Below are positions 15,464-23,634 of a stretch of 64,000 nucleotides of DNA, in pieces. Below the pieces are notes generated by a model that had not been told where the DNA came from, ran no database searches, and saw only the letters and a list, made by a program, of their open reading frames with translations. Source of the stretch: Streptomyces xanthophaeus. Lineage in GTDB: Bacteria > Actinomycetota > Actinomycetes > Streptomycetales > Streptomycetaceae. Numbering within the stretch: position 1 is the first letter of the stretch; every line of letters starts with the position of its first letter. The stretch is taken from contig NZ_CP076543.1 in the NCBI RefSeq assembly GCF_030440515.1, forward strand, positions 5,652,501 through 5,716,500, in the 5' to 3' direction. Made by a program: the position numbers and the translations under genes.

Positions 15464-15583
15464 GCGTCGAGCCTAGGTGTGCCCGGCCCGGACGGCGCGG
15501 CGAGCGGCGCGGCGGCCGGGCGCGGCCCTCGTGGTGCCGAGCCCCCGCCGTCCGGCAGGGGCCTGCCCGGCCGGGCATGGAGC

Positions 15584-15615
15584 GGGCGGTGGTGCCCCCC
15601 GCGCACCACCCCCCG
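15584..15615 (-). terminator. Hairpin downstream of amidase gene
   Basis: GGGCGGTGGTG (15584-15594) pairs with CACCACC and GCCC (15604-15617) about 20-50 bp after the stop of the minus-strand amidase gene. There is no U tract, as is usual in Streptomyces. Confidence 0.45.
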
Positions 15616-15633
15616 CCCACATGCGGTCATGGG

Positions 15634-17460
15634 TCAGAACTGCCCCCGGTTCAGAGCGGTCTGGAGCGCTCGAACAGTGGCCGGACCCCAGGCGCCGTCC
15701 ACGGCCAGACCGGCCCCGGTCATCTTGTTGAGGTGGGTCTGCAGCGCCTTGTACGTCCCGGGACCCGCGGCCCCGTCCACCACCAGCCCCGCGTTGCTCC
15801 ACGTGTTCAGGTGGCGCTGGAGGCCCCGAACGGAGTTCGGACCCCACTGGCCGTCGACGGTGACGCCGATGACCTTCTGCGTGGCGCGGATGGTGGCCGG
15901 ACCCCACTGGCCGTCGACGGTGAGCATCGCGCCGTCGTCGAGATAGCCGTTGTACGCGGCTTCGGTGGCCGGTCCCCACAGGCCGTCGGCGCCCGCTCCG
16001 ACCTTCTGCTGGAGCCAGCGCACGCCGGCGTCGGTCTTCGGGCCCCAGATGCCGTCGGCCTCCAGTGCCGGGCTGTAGCCGAGCGCGTTGACGGCCTGCT
16101 GCTGCGCCTTGACCGAACGTACGGAGGTCATGCCGCCGCCCGAGCCCGAGCCCGAGCCCGTGCCGGAGCCGCCCGTGTGGGCCGAGTACGCGGCTTCGGT
16201 GGCCGGTCCCCACAGGCCGTCGGCGCCCGCTCCGACCTTCTGCTGGAGCCAGCGCACGCCGGCGTCGGTCTTCGGGCCCCAGATGCCGTCGACCTCCAGT
16301 GCCGGGCTGTAGCCGAGCTGGTTGACGGCCTCCTGCTGCGCCGCGATGGTCCGGACCGACGTCATGCCGCCGCCCGTGCTGCCGCTGGAGTCGCCGCCGA
16401 GGTCGCCCGTACCGGTCCGGATCGGCAGGGTGGACGCGTTCATTCCGCCCTGGACCCAGGCGCGCAGGCCGGGCCCCGGGCACTGCGTGGACTGGCCGGA
16501 GAGTCCGCCGTGCCACGTCATCGCCAGGGTTCGGCCGGTCCGGGAGTTCGCCTCGTTGTAGAGGCCGCGGATGGCCGACAGTGCGCGGGGCGTCGCGTCG
16601 CCGTCTTCTCCGATGAAGCAGACGCCGATGTGGGTGGTGTTGTGTCCGGTCGCGTGGGCACCGACCACGTCCCAGCCGCGGCCCTCGTAGATCCGCCCTT
16701 CGACGTCGACGAGGAAGTTGTAACCGACGTCCGACCAGCCGTTGGAGTCCATGTGGTAGTTCTGGATCTGGCGGACCGTCTGGCCGGCCGGCCCCGCGGA
16801 GTAGTGGACGGTGAATCCGGTGCGGCTGCCGGGATCGATCCGGGTCACCTCACGCGGCGGCCGGGCGCCCCACTGGCTGCGCGAGTAGAGGAAGAGCGGC
16901 CGGGCGGGCTTGGGGGGAGTGGGGTCCGGCTCGCCGGGTCCCAGGTCCGGGTAGAACTCCTGTATGTGCGGATAGAGGTTCCCGGGGCACTCGGTGTTGA
17001 AGACGTCCCGGTGGCCGCGGATGATGGGGCCCGCCGAATGGTTCTCCCGCAGATGGGCGATCAGCTCGCGGATGGAGTCGAGCATGGCCCGCGTGGGCTG
17101 GTTCTCGCTCTCGATCAGACCCATGACGGAGTAGTAGTCCTGATTGGCGCCCACGGTCTGCGTGCCGTTCGCCTCCGACCGCACCTGGGTGCCCGTGCCC
17201 TCGAAGATGCCGCCGTGCTGGCAGACGACGAAGCTGTAGGGGATGTCGTTGAACTGCTCCTGGAGGAACGGCCAGGGGTACATCGCCGTCAGCTGCACGC
17301 TCCGCATCTGGCCGTAGCACCTGTCGTGCTCGTACACGGGCCAGCTGCCGGCGCCGTGATGATGGATGACCACCCCGCCCTGCCAGGGCTTCCAGGACAG
17401 CCTCTGCGGCTTGAAGGGGGACCTGGCTCCCCATTCGCTTCGACTGATGATCGTGACCAC
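15634..17460 (-). CDS. Amidase with two PGRP domains and peptidoglycan-binding repeats
   Basis: A 608-residue peptidoglycan hydrolase with an unusual tandem layout. The first amidase_2/PGRP domain (residues 1-150) shows SRSEWGARSP, VVIHHHGAGSW and RGHRDVFNTECPGN with His and Cys metal ligands. The second (165-310) shows SRSQWGARPP, FTVHYSAGP, EGRGWDVVGAHATGHN and WHGGLSGQSTQCPG. The C-terminal half has two near-identical peptidoglycan-binding repeats (LQQKVGAGADGLWGPATEAAY in part) and further shorter PG-binding units (VDGQWGPATI, VDGAAGPGTYK, VDGAWGPATV). Start GTG 17460 has GGAGG 5 bp upstream. No signal peptide is seen, so how it reaches the wall is unclear. It follows PhoX on the same strand by 68 bp. 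Confidence 0.85.
   Translation of the reverse strand: MVTIISRSEWGARSPFKPQRLSWKPWQGGVVIHHHGAGSWPVYEHDRCYGQMRSVQLTAMYPWPFLQEQFNDIPYSFVVCQHGGIFEGTGTQVRSEANGTQTVGANQDYYSVMGLIESENQPTRAMLDSIRELIAHLRENHSAGPIIRGHRDVFNTECPGNLYPHIQEFYPDLGPGEPDPTPPKPARPLFLYSRSQWGARPPREVTRIDPGSRTGFTVHYSAGPAGQTVRQIQNYHMDSNGWSDVGYNFLVDVEGRIYEGRGWDVVGAHATGHNTTHIGVCFIGEDGDATPRALSAIRGLYNEANSRTGRTLAMTWHGGLSGQSTQCPGPGLRAWVQGGMNASTLPIRTGTGDLGGDSSGSTGGGMTSVRTIAAQQEAVNQLGYSPALEVDGIWGPKTDAGVRWLQQKVGAGADGLWGPATEAAYSAHTGGSGTGSGSGSGGGMTSVRSVKAQQQAVNALGYSPALEADGIWGPKTDAGVRWLQQKVGAGADGLWGPATEAAYNGYLDDGAMLTVDGQWGPATIRATQKVIGVTVDGQWGPNSVRGLQRHLNTWSNAGLVVDGAAGPGTYKALQTHLNKMTGAGLAVDGAWGPATVRALQTALNRGQF
15952..16318 (-). repeat. Recent internal duplication in the amidase gene
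   Basis: 15952-16084 and 16186-16318 are identical over the first 106 bp and differ at one base over the next 27 (offset 234 bp). Each encodes a DGIWGPKTDAGVRWLQQKV-type unit. Identity at third codon positions shows that the duplication is recent or kept by gene conversion. Confidence 0.9.
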
Positions 17461-17528
17461 AACGTCCTCCGTGAAACGTACTGCCGTGGGTGCGGGTGAG
17501 GGTGAGGGTGAGGTGAGGGCGGCGGCGC

Positions 17529-19424
17529 TCAGCGCGCGCCGATGACGCCGCCGTCCGTGCGGCGGACGACGACCGTGGCCGAGCGGGGACGGCCCGCCGG
17601 GTCGCGGTCGGGCCAGTCGCTGACGGCCCGCGGGTTCTCCGGCGTGGGCTCCCCCCAGGCCGCCGTGCGTTCCCCGGGGTGCTGGATGCTGACGAACATC
17701 GTCCGCATGTCCGGGGTGAGCACGGCCGCGGTGACCTCCGCGCCCCGCGGCGCGGTCAGGAAGCGCCGGACCTCGCCGCGCGGTGCGGCGACCAGCACCG
17801 CGTTGTTGCCGAGGCCCTTGTGGCCCGCCTGGCTCACCGCGTGGTTGGAGATCCCGGTCTGGATCCACATCCGTCCGGCGGAGTCGAACACGAGGCCCTT
17901 CGGAGAGCCGAACGTCCCGGCGTCCGGCAGTACGCCCTCGCCGTGCACCTGATCGCCGCCGAGTACGACGACGTCCCAGCTGAAGCCGTCGTGTGCGCCG
18001 GCACCGCCTTCCTCCCGCCAGCGGACGATGTGCCCGTACGGGTTGGTGTCACGGGGGCCGCCGGAGCCCTGGCCGGGGTGGTGGCCGCCGGTGCCGTTGG
18101 CCAGTGCGCAGTACACGTCCTGGCTGTTCGGGCTGACGGTGATCTGCTGGGGCCGGTCGAGAGGCGTGGCACCGAGGGCGTCGGCGGCTTCCCGGGCGCG
18201 CAGCAGGACGTCGGCCTGGTCCCGCCATCCCAGCGCCGGGGTCAGCGGGCCGTGTCCGTGCGACAGCGGCAGCCAGCGGCCGGTGCCGTCCTCCCCGAAG
18301 CGCGCCACGTGGAGGGTGCCGTGGTCCAGCGGACTGCGGCCCTTCGACCGGTGTGTCTTCCAGGGACCGTCCCCCACGAACTTGTAGAGGTAGCCGCCGT
18401 CCTGGTCGTCGCCGCTGTAGACGACGGCCCGCCCGCCCGATTCGGTCACCGCCGCCGAGGAGTGGTTGAAGCGGCCGAGAGCGGTCCGCTTGACCGGGGA
18501 GCGCTGCGCGGCGAAGGGGTCGATCTCCAGGACCCAGCCGAAGCGGTGCGGTTCGTTGCCGTTGGCGGCGAGGTCGAAGCGCGGGTCCGCCTCGTGCCAC
18601 CGCCTCCCGTGGCCGTTCGCGCCGAGGCCGTAGCGGCGCTGGGTGCGGGTCGGCTGCCAGGTGTGGTCGGCCGTGCCGAACCATGCGTTCGTGTTCTCCT
18701 CGCAGGCCAGGTACGTGCCCCAGGGCGTCACCCCGTACCCGCTGTTGCTGAGCGTGCCCACCGGCGGGCGTCCGGTCCGCAGGGCCGGGTGGTCCGCCCC
18801 GACCGGCCCGGAGAAGGTGACGGGGCTGGTGCCGGTGATCCGGGCGTTGCGCCGCGAGTCGAGGACGCGCCAGCCGCCGCGCTCGGTCAGCTCGACCTCC
18901 ACGACGCTGACGCCCTGGGCGGCGAGCTCCTTGGCGACCCGGTCCCTGGCCGGCCCACCGGCGCCCCCGTCGTGGTGGAGGAGGGCGGGGTCCGCGGACT
19001 CGTGGTTGATCACGAGCATGCCGCGGCGGCTGCCGGCCGGGCCGCGGTGCAGCGGGAAGAAGTGCATTCCGCTGTGATGGGACCCGATCTGCAGGGCCTG
19101 GTCGGCGGCGGAGCCGGAGCCGTCCTTGCGCCATGCCGGACCGCCCGCGCGTATCGGCTGCCCCCACGGGGCGAGCGTCTGTGCCGTGTAGCCCGCGGGC
19201 ACGGTGACCGCGTCGGCGTCGCTGACCGGTACGGCGGTGAAGCCGAGCTCCGCGGTGTCCGGGCCCGCCCCGCCCGGACCGGGGTCGGTCCGGCCCGTGG
19301 CGGATGCCGGGGACGCGGAGAGGCCGGCCGCCGCCACCGCGAGGGCGCCGGAGAGCAGCACGCTCCGCCGGGACATCCGGGCGGCGACCACGTCCGTGAA
19401 AGACGGGCTCGGGTGAGGGGACAT
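17529..19424 (-). CDS. PhoX-family alkaline phosphatase, Tat-exported
   Basis: A 631-residue protein of the PhoX/DUF839 family, monomeric alkaline phosphatases that use calcium and iron. A twin-arginine signal (MSRRSVLLSGALAVAAAGLS at residues 17-36) precedes an Ala-rich cleavage site. Family segments are visible: VPAGYTAQTLAPWGQPI, LVINHE, GYGVTPWGTYLACEENTN, FGWVLEIDPF, LGRFNHSSAAVTESG, VYSGDDQDGGYLYKFV, and SPKGLVFDSAGRMWIQTGIS. Start ATG 19424 has AGGAG about 9 bp upstream. It would release phosphate from organic esters outside the cell. I could not see a clear Pho box (GTTCACC repeats) in the 600 bp upstream. Confidence 0.88.
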   Translation of the reverse strand: MSPHPSPSFTDVVAARMSRRSVLLSGALAVAAAGLSASPASATGRTDPGPGGAGPDTAELGFTAVPVSDADAVTVPAGYTAQTLAPWGQPIRAGGPAWRKDGSGSAADQALQIGSHHSGMHFFPLHRGPAGSRRGMLVINHESADPALLHHDGGAGGPARDRVAKELAAQGVSVVEVELTERGGWRVLDSRRNARITGTSPVTFSGPVGADHPALRTGRPPVGTLSNSGYGVTPWGTYLACEENTNAWFGTADHTWQPTRTQRRYGLGANGHGRRWHEADPRFDLAANGNEPHRFGWVLEIDPFAAQRSPVKRTALGRFNHSSAAVTESGGRAVVYSGDDQDGGYLYKFVGDGPWKTHRSKGRSPLDHGTLHVARFGEDGTGRWLPLSHGHGPLTPALGWRDQADVLLRAREAADALGATPLDRPQQITVSPNSQDVYCALANGTGGHHPGQGSGGPRDTNPYGHIVRWREEGGAGAHDGFSWDVVVLGGDQVHGEGVLPDAGTFGSPKGLVFDSAGRMWIQTGISNHAVSQAGHKGLGNNAVLVAAPRGEVRRFLTAPRGAEVTAAVLTPDMRTMFVSIQHPGERTAAWGEPTPENPRAVSDWPDRDPAGRPRSATVVVRRTDGGVIGAR

Positions 19425-20201
19425 AGGGCATGGCTCCTGACTGGGCGAGCGGGAGAAGGGAACGCCGGAACGAGCGGGGAGGGGGCGCGGCCGGCTGTGG
19501 AGGCGGTCCTGGCCACGGGTCTCGTACGACGAACTGCGAAGACCCTAGAGCAGATTCGGGAGGCGACCGGGTGTCCCAGGGCGTCCCACCGGCCCCGATT
19601 CGGGTTCGGGACGGCAAGCAGGCCGTGCGGCCTGCAGGCGGCGACCGGTGCGCACGGGATCACGGGCGAACGGTTGGCGTGGTCCGTGACGTGCCTGTCC
19701 CGGGACGTTCCGAGGGGTTGTGGGACGGCGAACGGGCCGACGGCGCGGCGAAGTTGCCCGATGATGGCGCCGGAGGTGGTCGTGATCGCTCCGGGGAGGC
19801 GCTGTACCGGGCCTCGTGCGACGGCGCGTCTTGTCTCGCACCCGCGCACCAACGGGGGTGCGTCCCAAGGACGTTCGTTCCCCGTGCTCCACGTCAGGGG
19901 AGTCCCCCCGCGCGTGCGCAATGCCGCGCAATGCCGCGACGTACCCAGCCCCCACTCCGGCAGCGGGGTCACGCTACAGGAACGGATCCCATGAGGAGCG
20001 GCTGTCGTGCGTCTTCTAGGCGAGACGGCTGCAGCAGAGCTGTGCGGTGTCCTTGATCCTTCGCATTTCGTCCCCGACCGGCGTGATCATGCCTGGTGCC
20101 GGGCCTGCGGCCCTCGTGCGAGCGGTGGGGTGGGGCGCCGGGCCGTCTACCCTGGCTGAGGGGCCGCACCCCCTGCGACGTCGTACCGAAGGAGAACCAC
20201 C
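19425..20201. other. 777-bp stretch with no confident gene
   Basis: The frames here lack the codon bias of the neighbours and no domain is recognised. Visible items are a short duplication CAATGCCGCG (twice, near 19919-19938), a mini reading frame on the minus strand at 20016-20066, a possible -10 TACCCT near 20148 for the downstream yaaA gene, and the leader of phoX. It may hold a regulatory RNA, which I cannot show. Confidence 0.5.
20016..20066 (-). CDS. Possible 16-residue leader peptide with Cys-Cys
   Basis: ATG to TAG, product MRRIKDTAQLCCSRLA. GGGGA lies 4-5 bp upstream. A short basic peptide ending with adjacent cysteines is suggestive of a leader that stalls on low cysteine, as known for some actinobacterial sulphur genes, but the next gene on this strand (phoX) begins almost 600 bp downstream and has no sulphur role. 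It may be chance. Confidence 0.25.
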   Translation of the reverse strand: MRRIKDTAQLCCSRLA

Positions 20202-21005
20202 GTGCTCGTGCTGCTGCCGCCGTCCGAAGGAAAGGCCGCCGGCGGCTCCGGCGCACCCCTGAAGCCGGAGGCGCTGTCGCTGCCCGGTCTGGCCCCGGCC
20301 CGTGCGGTGGTGCTGGAGGAGCTGGTCGAGCTGTGCGCGGCGGACGAGACGAAGGCGCGCGAGGTGCTGGGCCTGAGCGAGGGCCTGCGCGGCGAGGTCG
20401 CCAAGAACGCGGAGCTGCGTACGGCGGGCGCCCGTCCGGCGGGCGAGATCTACACGGGCGTGCTCTACGACGCGCTGGGCCTGGCCGGCCTGCCCGCGGC
20501 GGCGCGGGCGTCGGCCGAGGACGCGCTGCTCGTCTTCTCGGGGCTGTGGGGTGCGGTGCGCGTCACCGACGCGATCCCCTCGTACCGCTGCTCGATGGGG
20601 GTGAAGCTGCCCGGGCTGGGCGCGCTCGGCGCGTACTGGCGGGGGCCGATGGCGGAGGTCATGCCGGAAGCGGCCGGGGACGGGCTGGTGCTGGACCTGC
20701 GGTCGGCGGCGTACGGGGCCGCGTGGAAGCCGAAGGGTGAGGTGGCGGGTCGGACCGCGTCCGTCCGGGTGCTGCACTCGCAGACGGTGGACGGGGTCGA
20801 GAAGCGGTCGGTGGTGAGCCACTTCAACAAGGCGACGAAGGGGCGGCTGGTACGGGACCTGCTGCTGGCCGGGGCCGCTCCGGATTCGCCCGCAGAGCTG
20901 GTCACGGCCCTGCGGGACCTGGGGTACACGGTCGAGGCCGAGGCCCCTGCGAAGCCGGCGAAGGCCTGGTCCCTCGACGTGGTCGTGACGCAGATCCACC
21001 ACTGA
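20202..21005 (+). CDS. yaaA: YaaA family peroxide-stress protein
   Basis: A 267-residue YaaA/DUF328 protein. The signature is at the start (MLVLLPPSEGKA) and later PAGEIYTGVLYDALG, SGLWGAVRVTDAIPSYRCSM, YWRGPM, DLRSAAYGAAW and VVSHFNKATKGRLVRDLL, all shared with the family. In E. coli YaaA lowers free iron and so protects DNA under hydrogen peroxide; its biochemical mode is that of a DNA-binding protein. Start GTG 20202 has AAGGAG 7 bp upstream. It is a single gene, followed by a dispersed GC-rich element. Confidence 0.88.
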   Translation: MLVLLPPSEGKAAGGSGAPLKPEALSLPGLAPARAVVLEELVELCAADETKAREVLGLSEGLRGEVAKNAELRTAGARPAGEIYTGVLYDALGLAGLPAAARASAEDALLVFSGLWGAVRVTDAIPSYRCSMGVKLPGLGALGAYWRGPMAEVMPEAAGDGLVLDLRSAAYGAAWKPKGEVAGRTASVRVLHSQTVDGVEKRSVVSHFNKATKGRLVRDLLLAGAAPDSPAELVTALRDLGYTVEAEAPAKPAKAWSLDVVVTQIHH

Positions 21006-21078
21006 GCCGGCGGCGGCGCCGTTGCCGGGGGCGCTGCTCCCGGCCCGCCGGCGGGCCGGATCGCCCGCAGGGCAATTT

Positions 21079-21122
21079 CAGCCCCGCCGGCGATCGGGGC
21101 GCGGGGTTCGGGGCGGAGCCCC
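21079..21122 (+). repeat. Dispersed 44-bp GC-rich element, copy 2
   Basis: CAGCCCCGCCGGCGATCGGG to GGGGCGGAGCCCC, about 70 bp after the yaaA stop. Compared with copy 1 it differs by a few bases in the middle. It could act as a terminator between convergent genes. Confidence 0.75.
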
Positions 21123-21142
21123 GAGGCCGGGCGGAGCCCGGG

Positions 21143-21892
21143 CTACTGGCCCAGGGGCCAGGCGACCGTGGCCGGGGTCAGGTTCGCGGTACCCGCGTAG
21201 GTGGCGCAGGCGTCCGTCAGGGTTTCGAGGAGGGTGAGCGGGTCCGGGAGGGGGTGCTCCATGCCGCGGATCCAGGTCACCGCCTGGTCACCGGGCAGGG
21301 CCGCCGGCGGGACCAGGACATAGCTGCCGCGGCAGTGCCAGCGCAGGCCCGGGTGTTCGTCCATCGTCTCGGGGTGGCAGTCCAGTGCGCAGGGCCACCA
21401 CTCGTCCTCGTCCTCGGGGGTGCCGCGGGTGGCGGTGAAGAAGAGCATCCGGGCCTGGTCGCCGGTGCCGCCCGACTCGGCGACGGGGCCGACCTTGATG
21501 CCGGCGAGCAGGAGCCGGTCGAGGGCGTCGGTGCCGGCTTCCAGCGGGACGTCGAGCACGTCGTGGACCATGCCGGTCGCGGTGATGAAGTTGGCCTGGG
21601 GCTGGTTGCGCGCCCAGCGTTCGACCTGTGCGCGGTCGGTGGTCGACTGGGTCTGCCAGGCGAAGGAGATCGGATGTCGGGCCGGGGTCGGACAGCCGAT
21701 CCGGTCGCACGAACATCGGTAACCGGCGGGATGGGCGGCGGGGGCGAGCGGCAGGCCCGCGGCGGCGACGGCCAGGAGGAGCGCCTCGCGCTCCGCTCCG
21801 GGGTCCTCGGCGGTGGGTTTCTGCCGCCGGCGCAGCCACTGGGAAATCCTGCTCTGCTCGCCGCGTTTGACGCGGCCGGACTCAGACCCCAT
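21143..21892 (-). CDS. Prim-pol-like (bifunctional DNA primase/polymerase N-terminal) protein
   Basis: A 249-residue protein matching the prim-pol N-terminal fold of phage and plasmid replication proteins: a short Cys-rich zinc motif (GYRCSCDRIGCPTPARHP), then RAQVERWARNQPQANFITATG, then VLDVPLEAGTDALDRL and a core with CHPETMDEHPGLRWHCRGSYVLVPPA. Active enzymes have two aspartates in an (I/V)DxD motif; here the second is replaced by proline (LDVP), so polymerase activity may be lost. No helicase or phage gene is nearby. Such stand-alone forms are common in Streptomyces and their role is not known. Confidence 0.7.
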   Translation of the reverse strand: MGSESGRVKRGEQSRISQWLRRRQKPTAEDPGAEREALLLAVAAAGLPLAPAAHPAGYRCSCDRIGCPTPARHPISFAWQTQSTTDRAQVERWARNQPQANFITATGMVHDVLDVPLEAGTDALDRLLLAGIKVGPVAESGGTGDQARMLFFTATRGTPEDEDEWWPCALDCHPETMDEHPGLRWHCRGSYVLVPPAALPGDQAVTWIRGMEHPLPDPLTLLETLTDACATYAGTANLTPATVAWPLGQ

Positions 21893-22062
21893 CTATCCCC
21901 TCACCTCACCGTATCCCCGGCGGACCAACCCATGGTCCCACCATCCTGAGCCCCGGGTGACCGCTCTCGACGACCGGGGGGTTGGAGATGCGCGACCGGA
22001 AACCCCCACATATCCATAGAATCAGGCCAAATCTTCTCGGCTGATCTTCGATTCCCTGCCCG

Positions 22063-22674
22063 CTATCGGGCGGTGACGTTGGCCACCCCGCCCAGTACCC
22101 GGTCCACGAGGGCGTCGGTGTAGGCGTGGGTCAGGGGCGCGGTGCGCAGCAGCCAGCGGTAGGTCAGCGGTCCCACCAGCATCTCCACGGTCAGCCGCAG
22201 GTCCGTGTCCGGTGCGAGCTGGCCGGCCTCCCGGGCCGTGTGCAGCCGGGCCTCGTACAGGGCGAGCTGGGGCTCCAGCAGCTTCTCGGTGAAGCGGGCG
22301 CCGAGCTCGGGGTCGGTCGCTCCGGCCGCCGTCAGGGCGCGCGCGGGGGCCTCGTACTTCTCGTCGTTGAACTCGTCGACCGTCGCCCGCAGTACGTGCT
22401 TCAGGTCGGCGGCGAGGTCCCCGGTGTCGGGGAAGCCGGTCCATCCGGCCTCCGTCTCCGCGTCCCCGGCGAGGGCCAGGGAGGCGTCGAGGAGGACGGC
22501 GGCCTTCGACGGCCACCAGCGGTAGATGGTCTGCTTGCCGACGCCCGCGCGGGCGGCGATGGCCTCGATGGTCAGCTTGTTGTAGCCGACCTCCCCGACG
22601 AGGGCGAGCGCGGCGTCGAGGATGGCGCGCCGGGAGCGGTCGCTGCGGCGGGTGGCGTCAGGGATCTTGGGCAT
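22063..22674 (-). CDS. TetR/AcrR family regulator
   Basis: A 203-residue TetR-type repressor. The DNA-binding domain is at residues 13-60 (SRRAILDAALALVGEVGYNKLTIEAIAARAGVGKQTIYRWWPSKAAVL). The effector domain (65-203) is of the common TetR C-terminal type, with a hydrophobic pocket lined by LLEPQLALYEARLHTA. Its gene is divergent from a dimethylargininase gene across 144 bp, and the palindrome AGACGTTTCGTCT lies between them just upstream of its own start, so it probably represses itself and the DDAH gene. The ligand is unknown. Confidence 0.88.
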   Translation of the reverse strand: MPKIPDATRRSDRSRRAILDAALALVGEVGYNKLTIEAIAARAGVGKQTIYRWWPSKAAVLLDASLALAGDAETEAGWTGFPDTGDLAADLKHVLRATVDEFNDEKYEAPARALTAAGATDPELGARFTEKLLEPQLALYEARLHTAREAGQLAPDTDLRLTVEMLVGPLTYRWLLRTAPLTHAYTDALVDRVLGGVANVTAR

Positions 22675-22694
22675 GGCCCGAAACTATCAAAGCG

Positions 22695-22707
22695 AGACGT
22701 TTCGTCT
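22695..22707. promoter_or_regulatory. Putative TetR operator
   Basis: AGACG-TTT-CGTCT is a perfect inverted repeat with a 3-bp centre, embedded in AAGCGAGACGTTTCGTCTTT. It lies 21 bp upstream of the TetR start and 112 bp upstream of the DDAH start, in the divergent promoter region. AGACGAAACGT-like palindromes are common TetR sites in Streptomyces. Confidence 0.65.
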
Positions 22708-22818
22708 TTCCACAGGTTTGCGTAAACCACCCAATCAGTTCACTGTGCTGTCCAGGTGGAGGAGAGACGATTCTCTCCAGCACTCGTCCCGAGTCGTGAA
22801 AGTCGTGAGGAGCCTTCT

Positions 22819-23628
22819 TTGCGCAGAGACGCCACACCCCGGCGCTACCTGATGTGCCCACCCGCACACTTCAAGGTCACGTACTCCATCAATCCGTGGA
22901 TGGATCCCACGAAACCGGTGGACCTGCCCCTCGCACTGGCCCAGTGGGAAGACCTGAGGGACCGCTACCGCTCCCTCGGGCACATCGTCGAGACCCTCGA
23001 ACCCGACCCCGCGCTGCCCGACATGGTCTTCGCGGCGAACGGGGCCCTCGTCGTCGACGGCCGGGTCCTCGGGGCCCGGTTCGCCTACCCGGAACGGGCC
23101 GCCGAGGCCGAGATCCACCTCGACTGGTTCCGTACCCACGGCTACCCGGACATCCACGAGCCGTCCCACGTCAACGAGGGCGAGGGGGACTTCGCGGTCA
23201 CCGCGAACTACATCCTGGCCGGCCGGGGCTTCCGCTCCAGTCCGCTCTCGCACGACGAGGCCCAGGAGTTCTTCGGCCGCCCTGTCATCGGCCTCGACCT
23301 GGTGGACCCGCGCTACTACCACCTGGACACGGCGCTCAGCGTCCTCGACGGCGACGAGATCATGTACTACCCGGACGCCTTCTCGTCCGGCAGTCAGGCC
23401 GTGCTCAGGCGGCTCTTCCCGGACGCCCTGATCGCCGACGGCCGCGACGCGGCCGCCCTCGGCCTGAACGCGGTCTCCGACGGCCTGCACGTCCTGCTCC
23501 CGCAGGCGGCGACCGGACTGCTGGAGCCGCTGCGGGACCGGGGGTTCGAGCCGGTCCCGATGGATCTGGGCGAGCTGCTCAAGGGCGGCGGCAGCGTGAA
23601 GTGCTGCACCCAGGAGCTGCGACCGTAG
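22819..23628 (+). CDS. ddaH: Dimethylargininase (DDAH-type hydrolase)
   Basis: A 269-residue amidinotransferase-fold enzyme. Motifs: MCPPAHF, DMVFAANGALVV, HVNEGEGDF, YYHLDTALSVL (catalytic His) and SVKCCTQELRP at the C-terminus with the catalytic Cys. It hydrolyses N-omega-methylated arginines to citrulline and a methylamine; related deiminases use arginine itself. The start chosen is TTG 22819 with GAGGAG 6 bp upstream; ATG at the MCPPAHF segment is 11 codons later and has no ribosome site. The divergent TetR gene and a palindromic operator suggest that it is induced by a small ligand, possibly a related amine. Confidence 0.88.
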   Translation: MRRDATPRRYLMCPPAHFKVTYSINPWMDPTKPVDLPLALAQWEDLRDRYRSLGHIVETLEPDPALPDMVFAANGALVVDGRVLGARFAYPERAAEAEIHLDWFRTHGYPDIHEPSHVNEGEGDFAVTANYILAGRGFRSSPLSHDEAQEFFGRPVIGLDLVDPRYYHLDTALSVLDGDEIMYYPDAFSSGSQAVLRRLFPDALIADGRDAAALGLNAVSDGLHVLLPQAATGLLEPLRDRGFEPVPMDLGELLKGGGSVKCCTQELRP

Positions 23629-23634
23629 AGCCCG

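Noticed and set aside
13256..15946. An 896-codon plus-strand frame across the RNB gene
   Set aside because: It is a frame opposite real genes on the minus strand, rich in Arg and Gly, with no domain.
19430..19560. A Pho box before phoX
   Set aside because: I looked for GTTCACC-type direct repeats on both strands and did not see a pair with 4-bp spacing.
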